From positions 15,504,001 to 15,568,000 of the forward strand of contig CM066990.1 in NCBI GenBank assembly GCA_033977485.1: a DNA stretch of 64,000 bases, in the 5' to 3' direction. Positions 33,861 to 45,762 of this stretch are shown in pieces. A model generated the notes under the pieces. It worked only from the letters and a program-made list of their open reading frames with translations, had not been told where the DNA came from and did not search any database. Made by a program: the position numbers and the translations under genes. Each line of letters opens with the position of its first letter. Positions within the stretch are counted from its first letter, which is position 1. The DNA comes from Hydrangea macrophylla (taxonomy: Eukaryota > Streptophyta > Magnoliopsida > Cornales > Hydrangeaceae).

Positions 33861-34816
33861 TGTCTTGACATCATCCTCATTTGCCTTTCCAAGCATCCTA
33901 GCGGAGCTAAGAGTGGGACCTCCTAGGCTCTTTATTGTTGGCTCAGATCAGTTGATTAATTCCCATGACCAAACTCTTTGATCAGCAAATTAATCGACTG
34001 ATCAGTTAACATTTACTCCACTATAAAACGATAACTGAACTCCAACGCAAAAGAACATATCTGAAGCAATAACTAGACTTGTATGGTGTACTAATGTCCC
34101 TCTACCGTTAGCATTCGTAATCATATTCAGGTAGTCGGATAACTATTACTGTCAACCTGAATCATGATTACTTCTTGTATTCCTTGAGTCCCATTCACCT
34201 CTCATGATTACCAAACATGTTGATAACTCTTATCAACAAGACTGCAGTACTCAGTAATCGACTTGGTGACATTCTCAAGGGAATGCTTACTCTGAAACAG
34301 AGGGTAGATTCTGTCTTGACAATTTATGTTCACAACCCTATGAATATGACATACCCAAGATACCCAGGTGTTGATCTTCTATAGACCTCACTGATTGGTA
34401 AGTCAAAGCAGCCATATCCACAGTCTGTGTTCATAAACGTCTCAAGATTAAGAACACGTACCTTATACAAGTTATGAGTTCCTATCGACTGATTGACAGC
34501 CTTGAGTGTCAATAGGAAAGCTCAGGTCCGTCAATGCACTATAAGCACTAGCATATTAACCAAGAGTTACACTCTAGTGATTTGAGATTGATCACTCCAT
34601 CCTATGGTAGTTAATCATGCTACAGTGTAAACCTGATGAGATATCCTAGTCTCAACATCCACTGTGACATGTTCTAAGTAACAAAGAATAGCAATTCATA
34701 TCTCACTTGTATGTATCTCATACATACACGAATAACAAAATGTAAAGCTGATATCCGTATATTAAAATGTCAATGTCTCCTATATAAAGTAATGGTTTGA
34801 GGGCACAAACCCAACA

Positions 34817-34826
34817 AACTCCCACT
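34817..34826 (-). other. Copia B polypurine tract
   Basis: The minus strand reads AGTGGGAGTT adjoining the 3' LTR, the usual Ty1/copia tract. The same sequence stands at 50803-50812 in Copia D. Confidence 0.8.
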
Positions 34827-34831
34827 TGCAC

Positions 34832-37800
34832 TCATAACCATACAGGATTACATCTGAGACCTAGACTATCTAGATGACGATCAAAGACCTTCTGTGGCAA
34901 GGCCTTTGTAAACGGATCAGCAAGATTGTCAGCGGTGGCAATCTTGGTGACAGTCACATCTCCACGTTGAACAATATCTTGGATAAGATGATATTTCCGC
35001 TCTACGTGCTTTCCCTTTCCGTGGTTCCTTTGCTCCTTGGACTGAGCCACTGCCCCACTATTATCACAATAAAGCGTAATAGGTGACAGCGACGCTGGTA
35101 CCACCTCGAGCTCCATAAGGAACTTCTTGAGCCAAACAGCTTCCTTTGCGGCTTCACAAGCAGCCACATACTCAGCTTCTGTAGTTGAGTCTGCAATGCA
35201 TTTCTGCTTAATGCTCCTCCAACTGACAGCACCACCTCCCAAGGTAAAGAGATGACCGGATGTCGACTTCCTCGAATCTTTATCTGACATAAAGTCCGAG
35301 TCAGTGTATCCTACTGGAATTAACTCACTACCACCGTACATAAGCATGTAATCTTTAGTCCTTCTCAAGTACTTAAGAATGTGCTTGACGGCTGTCCAGT
35401 GCTCTAGACCTGGATTCGACTGATATCTGCTAACCATGCCGACGGCAAAGCAAATATCTGGTCTAGTGCATAACATCGCATACATAAGACTTCCAACTGC
35501 CGAAGCATATGGAATTCCTGCCATACGATTCCTCTCCACCTGTGTCTTTGGACACTGGTCCTTGGAGAACGCTAAACCATGCCTGAAAGGTAACAAACCT
35601 TTCTTCGAATTATCCATAGAAAACCTAGTTAGCACCTTATCGATATAACTAGCTTGAGACAATCCCATTATCTTTCGCTTGCGATCCCGAAAGAGCTTTA
35701 TCCCAAGAATATAACTCGCCTCTCCTAGATCCTTCATATCAAAAGTACTAGCTAGCCAAACCTTGACCGTTGACAATGCCGCTACATCATTCCTAATGAG
35801 TAGAATATCGTCAACGTAAAGCACAAGAAAGGCCATCACTTTCCCTTCACACTTCTTGTATACACAAGGTTCATCCAGATTCTGTATGAAACCAAACGAC
35901 TTGACCGCTTGGTCAAATCGGATGTTCCAACTCCTGGATGCCTGCTTAAGCCCATAAATGGACTTTTGTAGCTTGTATACCAAGTTACCTTTCCGACCAG
36001 CTATGAACCCTTCTGGTTGTTGCATATAGATGTCCTCCTCAAGATTGCCATTCAAGAATGCAGTCTTGACGTCCATCTGCCAGATCTCATAATCTAGGCA
36101 TGCAGCAATGGATAAGAGTATTCTGATGGACTTGAGCATGACTACCGGCGAGAAGGTTTCCTCATAGTCAATGCCCTCCTTCTGAGTATAACCTTTCGCT
36201 ACAAGCCTAGCCTTAAAGGTCTCAACCTTTCCATCAGATGCTCTTTTCCTCTTGTAGACCCACTTACAACCAATGGGTTTAATATTGGCTGGAAGTTCTA
36301 CAAGATCCCAGACCTGATTAGAATCCATAGATTCTAATTCAGCCTTCATAGCTTTAGCCCAATGTTCTGAATCAACATCAGTCATTGCCTCTTCGTATGT
36401 GGCAGGATCAGATTCAGATTTTATGGAGACAGCTTCAAAAACTTCTCCTAAGAACATGTATCTATCAGGCTGGCTGATAATCCTCCCACTACGACGAGGT
36501 ACCGGTGCGGAAATGGGTGAAAAAGTGGTATTTTCTTGATTTATATCGTTATCAACTACGGGTTGGACTGAGGGCTCTCCTTCTATCTCTCTAAGATCTA
36601 TCCTTCCCTTAGGTTTATGGTTCATGATATAGTCATCCTCCAAGAAAACAACATTCGTACTAACAAACACTTTCTGCTCTCTTGGATCATAAAAATACCA
36701 TCCATAAGTACCCTTTGGATATCCTACGAAGTAACATACTTCCGATCTAGAATCCAACTTGCTCATCTTTCCTTTCAGCACATGTGCCGGACACCCCCAT
36801 ATCCGGAGATGTTGCAAAGAAGGCTTGCACCCAATCCACATCTCTCGTGGTGTCCTGGGAACAGATTTGCTTGGTACTAGATTTAGTATGTACGCAGCGG
36901 TTTCCAAAGCATAACCCTAAAGGAATAATGGCAACTCCGAGTAACTCATCATCGACCTAGTCATGTCTAAAAGAGTCCGATTCCTTCTCTCCGCTACACC
37001 GTTCTGCTGAGGCGTACAAGGTGCAGTCAACTGTGACAGAATCCCATTCTATACGAGGTGATCAATAAACTCATTAGAGAGGTACTCGCCACCTCGATCA
37101 GATCGAATGGCCTTGATATGTGTGCCCAATTGCTTCTCCACTTCAGTCCTAAACTCTTTGAACTTTTCAAAGGCTTCAGACTTGTGCTGCATTAGGTACA
37201 CATATCCATACCTAGAGTGGTCATCGGTAAATGTTATGAAATACTTATAACCACCCCTTGCTCTAATATTTATTGGTCCACACACATCAGTATGAACTAA
37301 TTCCAACAATGCATTGGTCCTATTGCCCTTGGCAGGAAATGGCCTTTTGGTCATCTTACCCTTTAAACAAGACTCGCAGACTTCCATTGGTTCGAGAACC
37401 AAATCGCCTAAGACCCCTTCTTTGACTAGTCTGCCAATCCTATTTAGATTGATATGGCCAAGCCTCATATGCCAAAGCCTTGTTGGATTAGTGGAAGGTC
37501 TCTTTCTTTTAGATGGTACAGTAACCACTGAGTTATTAAGTTCCATGCAAGAGTCTTTAGAAATATTGGGAGTAATCACATACAAACCATTTGATTTAAC
37601 ACCAGAACATATAAAAGTACTATTTCTTTTAATCACAACTTCAGTTCCAAAATGAAAAGAATAACCATTATTCGATAAATTAGAAACTGAAATTAAATTA
37701 CGTCTCATTGAAGGGACGTAAAGTACATCTGATAAAATCAAAACTTTACTGTCTAGAAATTCTAAAACTACAACTCCTATAGCAACCGCAGAAACGGTTG

Positions 37801-38355
37801 CGCTAGAACCTAGAGTAAGTACGATTTCTCCATCACTGCACCTCCTGGTTGATCTGAACCCCTGCAATGAATTACAGATATGGTTAGTCGCACCAGAATC
37901 AATGCACCAAGTGTTTGAAGTATCCGTTATAAAACTTACTTCAATCACATGTGATTCAATCATACCTTGAACTCTTGTAGCTAAGAATTCTGGATAGTTC
38001 CTCTTCCAGTGGCCCTTCTCTCCGCATTGGAAACACTTTCCTTTGCCTTGGCCACCTACCTTCCCTTTGCCCTTACCTTTTCCCTTAGATTTTGCAATCT
38101 TAGGGACTGGTCCAACACTTGAACCACCAGTGCTAGCTTTCTTCTTCCCTTTCTTTCCTTTCGGCACAGATCGGGAGGAGGAAGCGCTTTTCTCAACGTT
38201 CAAAACGTTGACCCCAGGTTTGATCACCCTTTCTGCTGCCAAAAGAGAACTCATCAATTCGCTCATTGAAAAATTCATTTGATTCATATTATAGTTAATG
38301 ATGATGCTAAAAAATTGATAAGGGTAATCCAGACAGAAAATAAAGTCACAAAAGA
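34832..38355 (-). pseudogene. gag-pol: Copia B Gag-Pol, truncated, two TAG stops
   Basis: One minus-strand frame reads gag C-terminus, protease, integrase, RT and RNase H, interrupted by TAG at 37049-37051 (in integrase after IDHLV) and TAG at 36917-36919 (where Trp is expected before GYALETAAYI). Motifs: gag knuckle CFQCGEKGHWKRNY, whose last Cys is Tyr; protease CIDSGATNHI; integrase HHCC in WHMRLGHIN...CESCLKGK, Asp in HTDVCGP and in IRSDRGGEY; RT QMDVKTAFLNGNLEE and YVDD (LVLYVDDILL); RNase H GYTDSDFMSD and STTEAEYVA. Apart from the two stops the 691-codon RT half is open. Truncated upstream by Retand C. Confidence 0.92.
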
Positions 38356-38357
38356 TT

Positions 38358-38923
38358 TGTGTGTGGTTTGGTCCCGTTAACGAGGTGACCTACGTCCATG
38401 GGTGCGTCTGTGCGCGTCTCACTAGTAGATCACCGGCGGGCCTGGTGAGCCGACAATGGTGGGCGGCACTACCAGTAATACCGGCCGGGTGTATGCGTGT
38501 AAATGGCGAGTTCTCTAGTACAGGCTTGTATGCGTATATGCTCAGAGAGTTGATACTCGGATCCCTTTTTAGAGGGCAGGTGGGCTCTTTTATAGGTGCA
38601 AGAGTCCACCCTTACATGGTAAGTTTGTCAGATTAGGAAGCATAATCTAATTGCAATGGATGTGTACAATGTTTGGAAAGTTTCCTAAGTGGTTTAGGAA
38701 ACCATTGATTCCTCTTGATAGAGTCACGGCTGTATAAGGAAACAGTATTGAAACATAACTGACGCCGCATCTCTCGGTACCTCACCACGACCGCCCGGGT
38801 ATCCCGGTCGGCAACAACAGGACACCTCGGGAGCGTGGGCTCCACGCCTCAAATCCGGTCTTCCCAGGCTATTAGCTGAACACGTGGCGGTTGAACAATT
38901 ATAGAATATTTCTCGACATATCA
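38358..38923 (-). repeat. Retand C 3' LTR (about 566 bp)
   Basis: Minus sense starts TGATATGTCG after the purine tract and ends ...ACCACACACA at the junction with Copia B. The exact end could shift by two bases because of TGTGTG. The partner LTR is not in the window, so this is inferred from the TATA box, tract and junction. Confidence 0.75.
38587..38596 (-). promoter_or_regulatory. TATA box, Retand C LTR
   Basis: The minus strand reads CCTATAAAAG, about 330 bp into the LTR, a typical U3/R position. Confidence 0.65.
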
Positions 38924-38939
38924 GCTGCCCCCCATTTTC
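38924..38939 (-). other. Retand C polypurine tract
   Basis: The minus strand reads AAAATGGGGGGCAGC next to the 3' LTR start TGATATG. Confidence 0.75.
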
Positions 38940-39189
38940 AAAACTGAGATGGCACCTTGTCAGATGAGATTTGAAAATTAAGAACGTATCTCATGAATCG
39001 GCCGGGAAAGGACCGGGACCCTCGTCGGAACGGGACCGGCGTGGAATGACCCGGCGGTATGTCCATCCGAGCGGTGATTCCGCAGGACCGGGCTTCCCGC
39101 TGCCACATGCATGCTGGTTACTGATTTGGTTCGGACCCAAAGCAGCCGGTTGAGAGGTAACTGAATCGTCCAGGTGGCAACTGAACCGT

Positions 39190-39434
39190 CACGTCGCGCA
39201 TTCAATGCTCACGCTTTCTGAAGCGACGCCCCACGTGCTCGAAACGACAGTTTCGGCGGGAGAGTATGTGAGCCATCCGATCAAGCTGCATCCTAGCCGT
39301 TCGTGCTGCCTATATAGGGAACACCTGTTCAACCTTGTTTCTTACCGCAATTCATCAACTAAATCGCCTGAGCAAAGCACTCTGAGCTCCCTCTTCTCTG
39401 TCGTCTTCGTTTCCCAAACTTTCACCTTCATCAA
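39190..39434 (+). promoter_or_regulatory. Promoter and leader of antisense gene 1
   Basis: G-box CACGTG at 39232-39237 and a TATATAGG box at 39311-39318, 78 bp apart, with the ATG about 120 bp downstream. The block aligns by eye with 40860-40985 before antisense gene 2: TTCAATGC..CACG, GAAGCGACGCCCCACGTG and CGACAGTTT segments recur in the same order. Confidence 0.6.
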
Positions 39435-40528
39435 ATGGCTTCGCGCATTGACCTATCATCAGATGAAGGGCTTAGAGCGTTCCGGGAGGATTGTAAAATC
39501 CGGGACGACGTAATGGTCCGCCCGTTCGTTGAGGGGGAGGAGATAGCCCTTCCCTTTGTCCTCATCAGCAGCTATCTACTGCTCATCGTGGGATTGTGCT
39601 TTCCCCTTCCGGTCTCCTTTTGCGACTTGCTTGAGGGGTTGCGCATCCCTCTCCACAAGTGCCGCCCAAACGTTGCCCGCCTCCTATGGGGAATATCAGC
39701 GCTGAATAAGCGATTGGGACTGTTCCTCCGGCCTGCTGACGTCGCGAGGTGCTATATATTGGGCGTTGACAACAGAGGCCCCTACTTCCGCCTAGGACCG
39801 AGGGAAAGGATCTTGTCCGAGGCTTGGACTTCCCGAACAAGAACTGGCAGCGGTACCCTTGGGTTGTGGTCGCCGGCAACTGGCTGGAGGACGCCGTTCT
39901 CTGTCCCCCGGCAACTTTTGACCTCGATCTTTGCAAGCAAGCTTTCGCCGCCCTCCGTGGAGTCGCCCCCACTGCTGATGACACGGAGGCGTTTGACCAG
40001 GCTATTGAGGTCGGCATGTCGTTCTCTTATCTGGAAGGGAGACCTGCGGAGAACATGGGTGCCGGACCCTCTTCTACAGCTCCTGCCGTTGTGGCTTCTG
40101 GGTCGCGCCGCTATACCCGATCTATGGCGACCGGGGTGCGCCCCGCCGGCAGGACGAGCTTGTCCGAGGGACCGGTCACCTTGTCCACCAGCAGTGATTC
40201 CTCCTCCTCTGAGGACATAAGCCCACCACCAGGCCCATCCAAGAAGGGCAAGGAGAAAGAAGTTGGGGAAGAGGCTCAGCCCCAACTGAAAAAGAGCCGG
40301 TCAGAAGCGTCCGCCGGTCTTCGCATGCCCGGCTCGCGGTCGGACTTCTCTCTTGCGAACATGGAGAGCCGTTTGTAGGAGGTAGAGAAGATGGGCGACG
40401 AGCTGCAGATGGATTCCGCCCTTCGGGGGGTGGATGTTCATGCCCTGGAGCTCGCCGTAGAGGGGCTGGTGGCGAAGGTGGCGGCCTTGGAAGAGGAGGT
40501 CAAGGCGTTGAAAGGCCAAGGACCTTGA
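39435..40528 (+). pseudogene. Antisense gene 1 of Retand C (PF04195-like), frameshift and one TAG
   Basis: The ATG at 39435 opens MASRIDLSSDEG. The N-terminal two thirds resemble the putative gypsy-type transposon domain (Transposase_28, PF04195): LLEGLRIPLHKCRPNV, LLWGISALNKRL, then after a frame change near 39800 the GLDFPNKNWQRYPWVVV segment, counterpart of CPSNNKGWKGKFFQV in gene 2. It continues with a Ser/Pro-rich acidic linker and a basic GPSKKGKEKE patch. TAG at 40376-40378, where Gln would fit, precedes a short coiled coil (LAVEGLVAKVAALEEEVKAL) ending at TGA 40526-40528. The role is unknown. It lies on the strand opposite to gag-pol and has its own promoter-like region. It is shorter than gene 2, lacking the long Ala-rich coiled coil. 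Confidence 0.65.
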
Positions 40529-40534
40529 AGGCAT

Positions 40535-40569
40535 TTTTTTCTTTTTTTTTTTTTTTTTTTTTTTTTTTT
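40535..40569 (+). repeat. Poly(T) tract behind antisense gene 1
   Basis: About 35 bases almost all T, six bases after the stop codon. Length is likely unstable. Confidence 0.9.
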
Positions 40570-40671
40570 CGGGAAGGCTATTATAACTGCCCCCGGTTTC
40601 TGTATAGTTCACCCTTTACAGCAATAAAAAGGTCCGTGAGGCCAACTTTTTCCTTTCAACGTGCCTTTTTA
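40570..40671 (+). promoter_or_regulatory. 3' tail of antisense gene 1, shared with gene 2
   Basis: GGCTATTATAACTGCCCCC, an AATAAA signal near 40622-40627 and AACGTGCCTTTTT recur in order at 58300-58400 behind gene 2. This is a probable 3' UTR with polyadenylation signal, copied with the gene. Confidence 0.6.
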
Positions 40672-40859
40672 ACTGTTTATCAATTCTGCACCATACCGGG
40701 CGGTTAATATCCGACCGGCTTAGGATTGCGCCCGGGTTGCGAATGCTCGGGCCCAGACCACTGCTATCCTGTACCAATCATCAGTCAGGTTTAGATCCCA
40801 ACAAGTGGAGACGTGGTCGTAACTGAAACGTTCGCAGACTGACGGAACCGTCTTTCCAC
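40672..40859 (+). other. Spacer between antisense genes 1 and 2
   Basis: No coding seen. Contains direct GACCGG/CCGGG-rich short segments only. Confidence 0.4.
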
Positions 40860-41331
40860 ATATTTAATGCGCGCGCCTTTTGAGGCGACTCCCCACGTGA
40901 CTGAAGCGACGGTTTGGGTGGGAACTCCTCTGAACCGCTGGATCTGTTCCGATCCTGGCCGTTCAAGGTCTCTATATAAGGATCGCTCGCCTCGCTTCTC
41001 GCATCCCTTTCTGGTCTTCTATTTCAACTTTCCTTTCCTTCTTCCTTTCAAAGTAAGGCTGGAGAGAACAAATTTGGTGGAGTTTGAGCGGGAGTGGGAT
41101 TTCTTCCTTCTTAGATTCTGCGCGTTTTTTGAGTCGGGTGGAACTCTAAGTCTTCTTGATCGAGCGGGTATTTCTTGCGCTGCTTTGAGAGAGTGTTATC
41201 TGGTGCTGAGGAGCATCTATTCGTTACCGTTCAGGTTAGTAACTCTGCCCCCCCTGTACATCAGGTTTGGGGTTTTTGATCCGTTCGTCGGTCGTAGTTT
41301 GCGTCCGTTCCTTCCCGTCGGAGTGCCAGAG
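40860..41331 (+). promoter_or_regulatory. Promoter and leader of antisense gene 2
   Basis: G-box CACGTG at 40894-40899 and TATATAAG at 40973-40980, 79 bp apart, against 78 bp in gene 1. About 350 bp of leader follows. The frame is open through the leader, but its composition and the match to gene 1 suggest translation begins at the ATG 41332. A leader intron is possible. Confidence 0.6.
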
Positions 41332-42514
41332 ATGGAACACTCCGGCTTTAATTCCGCGTCGAGATCAGAGAGTGACCAGTATCTGTCAGAATCCCCCGGT
41401 TCCAGTCTGGGCCGGCTCCCTGAGTCCTTGTCCGACCACCAAAGTGGGGCTAGGATTCCCATTCGTTTGTCCGATCGTGAGTCTTCTGAGGAGGCCCCCG
41501 TTGCCTCCGTTTCGAGGGGTTCGGGCGACGAGTTGCCTGGGCGGACTGACCGTGCGGTCTTCGCTTGTGAGTCCACCTCTTCCGTCCTGCGTTCTGGAGA
41601 CCTTCTCCGGATCAGGGAGAGCTACTCCCTCCCTGATGGTTGCGCCCTAGCCGTAAACACCGGCGGCACGCATCTATATCAGTCGGGGTTCGTCACCCTG
41701 TTTGAGGACGCTATGATGGCGGGCCTCCGACTTCCGCTTCACCCTGTGGCTCGGGATATGCTGATCTTTCTCGACATCGCTCCCGGTCAGTTGGCCCCCA
41801 ACGGGTGGAGGTTCCTGATGGGGTGTATATCACTGTGGCCCCAAGTGTTCGGGTATGAGCTTACCCTCCAGGAGTTCCTCTGGGCCCACCGACCATTTCC
41901 CGTGCATAATGAATTGGGGTTTTTCTCATTTTCTGCCCGTCCGGGCAGAAAAATTATCGACAGATGCCCTAGCAACAACAAGGGGTGGAAGGGCAAATTC
42001 TTCCAAGTGTCCACCCTTCGCCTTTGTGATATGGCCCCAGGGACCCAGCTGAGGACATCCTGGGCTGGGGAGTTGAGGGGTAAGACCACCCTTCCGCGTT
42101 TGTCAGTTTCTTTTGGTTTTTAAGAACACAATGGCTTGCTAACTGACTTCATTTCTCTGTGCACAGCTGGCTCGACAGAACCTCCCGAACTCTCCGAGCG
42201 GTATCAGGCCAGGATCTGGAAGCTAGCAGAGTTGCCCACTAGTGTTTGGAACGTATTATCCCGAACAGGGGATTTTGTTGAGACCTATTCCCCTGAGGAA
42301 CCCGTTCCAGCCCCCAGTTTTTCGCCCATCATTCCTGGTGAGTATCCTGGCTACATTATGCGCTAACTTTGCATTCTTTCCCTTGCACTTCTGATTGTGC
42401 GACCTTGGTTTCTGCAGAAATGGCCCCCAAGCGCAATTTGGACCAGCTGCGGGAGAGGCAAGCTGCCACCGCCGCCGCTACCGCCGCTCGGGCGGCAATC
42501 GCCCAAGGGAAGAG
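41332..42514 (+). pseudogene. Antisense gene 2 of Retand C, exons 1-3 (PF04195-like), cut by Copia D
   Basis: Exon 1 is 41332-42079, intron 42080-42166 (GT...AG), exon 2 42167-42337, intron 42338-42417 (GT...AG), exon 3 from 42418 to the insertion at 42514. The reading frame stays open across both introns, with matching phases. Residues 1-110 are Ser-rich. From about 115 to 235 lies the putative gypsy-type transposon domain with AGLRLPLHPVARDML, LAPNGWRFLMGCISLW, YELTLQEFLWAHRPF and CPSNNKGWKGKFFQV. Exon 3 is Ala/Arg-rich, the start of a helical region. The coding resumes at 57313. The gene would be intact but for the insertion and one apparent frame change. The function of this family is unknown. 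Confidence 0.75.
42510..42514. repeat. Target-site duplication AAGAG (left copy)
   Basis: Matches AAGAG at 57308-57312, bracketing Copia D exactly within exon 3 of antisense gene 2. Confidence 0.92.
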
Positions 42515-42872
42515 TGTAGGAAAAACAGGTTTAAAATTAAATCTAAACACGCAGCGGAAAACAAAGTTCAAAACTTTTATTGGTAGCCTTGGATCTACTA
42601 CTTATTAACTCTATAGATGCGCATAATAAGATGGAGAAGATTCTATACCTTAGGTCTTGAACCCAATTCTGATTTTTTTGTCCTTCTCCTTGTGTGTGCA
42701 GCAGCAACCTCTAGGAAATCTTCACCCTTATGTCTCCTCGAATGCTCCCAGAGTGGCTAGGGTTGGTGGGAACCCTAATAGTGAGAATAGGGAAGGTTTG
42801 GGAACTCTAAACAGGTTCTGCAGCAACTGGTACGTTAAAAACGACGAACCCCTATTTCTGGACGTAGCTGTC

Positions 42873-42882
42873 CTATTTATAG
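42873..42882 (-). promoter_or_regulatory. TATA box, Copia D 3' LTR
   Basis: CTATAAATAG on the minus strand, with the palindrome cluster 22 bp upstream. Confidence 0.7.
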
Positions 42883-42903
42883 ATTCCCAGAACCGACCTT
42901 ACT

Positions 42904-43017
42904 TTCAATCGATCGAAGTCACTTCGATCGATCGAACTGTCGATCGATCGAACCTCGTTCGATCGATCGAACCTGTCTAGACTTCAATCGATCGAAACAA
43001 CTTCGATCGATCGAACC
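42904..43017. repeat. Palindrome cluster 8 (Copia D 3' LTR)
   Basis: Six units. The one at 42957-42972 is the perfect 16-bp palindrome GTTCGATCGATCGAAC. Confidence 0.93.
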
Positions 43018-43462
43018 AGTCTTGACAGCATTCTCATTTGCCTTTCCAAGAATTCTGGCGGAGCTAAGAGTGGGACCTCCTAGGTTCTTAATTACTGGCT
43101 CCGATTAATTATTATTCCATCTAGTCAGTACTCTTGACTAAGGAATCAATAATTAATCAATTATCATTAATGCCACTATAAAATGATAATTGCACTCTAG
43201 TGCATAAAAACAAAATCACCCATACATAAGTGATTGCTAGACTTGTATAATATGATACGGATGTCCCTCTACCAGGCAGTATCCGTATCTATTATTGGGA
43301 TGTATGTTTTAAGATACTGTCGACCCAATAGATAGTACATCTTATATTCCTCAAATATCATTCACTACTCTTGGATTACTAAACATGTCAACAATAACAC
43401 TTTGTTGACAAGGCTGGCCAGCTCTCAGTAATCACTCCTAGTGACATTCTCGAGGGAATACT

Positions 43463-45699
43463 TGTCACACCCCAATTTTTGGACAACCAAATATTCAATC
43501 CAGAGCCTGTATCCGGACTAATATTCAATTACCAAAAATCACGAGAGCGCCACCCTCCGATATGCTAACAGAAAATTTATTGAAAACAGTATTTAATACT
43601 CCTTAAATAAGGACATGTGATCTTGTGTTTAAAGTAAAACTCTTTATTATTAAACATGTATTCCCAAACATCCATTTCATTGTAAAAGAAATAAAGTTCC
43701 ATTATAAATATTATATCACTTTTCAAATTAAAAAAAAAACATCATTTTCATAAATAAAATGTCCACATACAGAGTTCAGCGGAAATAAAAATAAATAAGA
43801 ATAAAATCAATACATCCATTGGTCAGAGTAACTACAACGTTCCCAATACCCAATACACAATACATGCTACAATAATCCAAATACGGCCACAATGCCTAAA
43901 ATAAATAAATAAATAAAAATACAACCAAATACAAACTACACTTCTACACAACTGCAACTCCAAGACATCAAAAGCTCCACAGGAAATGTCCAAATACTAA
44001 ACCTGCACAAGTGCATTCAACTACGTTTCATATAGAAACGCACCCGAATGCATAACACACTCGGGTCAGTCACATGACTGGTATGAGTTAAACAAAACAA
44101 CAAGTCTTAGGGATCCAACTTGAACCCGTAGACAACAAATTACACTACAACACTCTTGGGCCAAGACAGGTAGTTCCACACACATATTTGGACAAAAGAG
44201 TAGTTTCCATTTATGTGGTGGCAAGTAGTTTCTTGCCCAAAAATTCAAAGCTACTACGAATTTCATACTTACCCATTACTTATGGTGAGCCAAACCTGTA
44301 ATACGTTAGTGGGCCCACCATCCTGCAAATTGAATGATCATAAACCAAGCAAACAATTCTGTATACAAACCGTCCACATTCTAACTCAAACGTCGCATTC
44401 ATTTTTCCACGCTTATCAGTCTTATGAAATAATCCATGTTCATTATTTATTAATATTAGATTTATCTTTGTGTTCCCTAGGTTCACCACTTGGCCACCCT
44501 CCATGGTACACCCACACATATATCCCATGTGTGCCCGGACATACTACCAACATCCACTCTGGTGCTAGTTTGGTTGGGGTATCAACCAAACCAGGTATAC
44601 ACACAGAAGGCCAGTCAATATGCCTAGACGTCTAACAAATAAGCCGAGCATAAGGCTTAGGCCAGCTTGATCACAAAGCCACTGGCAAAAAGGTACACTC
44701 AGCAAGTCGAGCTACCAAAAACAAAACATATCACACAACGGGGAGCGGTGAACACTAAAGAACTATGTTGCAATTATCACTTATCGTTCGTATTATCCCA
44801 ATAATTATAAATTTCACGTTTATTACATAGTTCCGTCTTATCATCCAATCACATCTCTAACTTTTAGATGTATACCAATTTCTTACAATAAAGGGTTTTA
44901 TCAATTAACCCATAACAATCTTCCCTCAAAATTTCCAATCAAATTACAAAATCTCTAATATACTATTCAACGTATCTAATTTACTCATTTTTATCAAAAT
45001 GACCACAAAATAAGGTCAGTTATTTTAGGTACAATAATCTCAACCCAACATTCAATATTAGCATACATAAAGCACATAATAAGAAATCATATTCTCCAAT
45101 TTGCACGTTGAACTATATTGAAAACTGCTACTGTAATCTTAAATTTCTGCCCAAACGGTGCAGAATCAGGACAAACTTAAAACACGAAAAGTGTGCAGAA
45201 TCGCGTTTTAAATAAGACACGCGGACGGAATGTTCAAATTCAAAGTCACGATTTTCTAATAATTTTCTAAAGTTTCTGCGACTGTGTGAATTACACATAA
45301 AACGAATTTCACATATATTTTCTAACAAACATGAATATTTCACCTATAGTTTTGATCAAACTAACGATTCACCTAACCCTTTCGAATACCCTAATGTCAT
45401 GATCGCAAAGTCACACGAAGGGAAAGAATGTATCTAAATTACTTCAACAATAGCAACGTGTATCGATCCATTACAAAGATTTAACCCTAACAATTAAATT
45501 TAACATGCACTAATTTACTCCCATACACATACATATATATACATACGTGTATATATATATACTCGGATACACAAAGTTTAACTCACCTAGTTCAATCCAA
45601 ACTTGACAACCACGAATGCTCCGCGATTTCCCCACGTGACCACGAACCCGGAATCCTTCTCCTTTCTCCTCCCTTTTCTTCTTCTTCTTCTTCTTCTTC

Positions 45700-45762
<63 letters not shown>

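Larger units (their letters stand above)
33363..34816 (-). repeat. Copia B 3' LTR (1454 bp)
   Basis: TG...CA ends (TGTTGGAAAAACC / AACCCAACA in plus orientation). It shares several blocks with the Copia D LTRs, including the TATA box and palindrome cluster at the same relative place. No coding. Confidence 0.9.
33363..38357 (-). mobile_element. Copia B, Ty1/copia (TNT1-94-like) element, 3' part
   Basis: Minus-strand order gag knuckle, protease, integrase, RT, RNase H, polypurine tract, 3' LTR is that of Ty1/copia. It is inserted in Tat A gag; the five bases before it (TAATG, 33358-33362) are the candidate duplication, but the other copy is out of the window. The element is cut at 38357, inside gag, by Retand C, so its 5' gag, leader and 5' LTR must lie right of 64000. 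It is related to Copia D in gag, pol and LTR sequence. Confidence 0.9.
42515..43462 (-). repeat. Copia D 3' LTR, first part
   Basis: Starts TGTAGGAAAAACAGG in plus orientation, matching 55792 onward, and stops at ATACT where LARD E is inserted. It continues at 50233-50802. Confidence 0.92.

Noticed and set aside
42904..43017. CRISPR-like array of short repeats with spacers
   Set aside because: Units are 12-16 bp palindromes with 3-20-bp irregular spacers inside plant LTRs; no cas genes, eukaryotic context.
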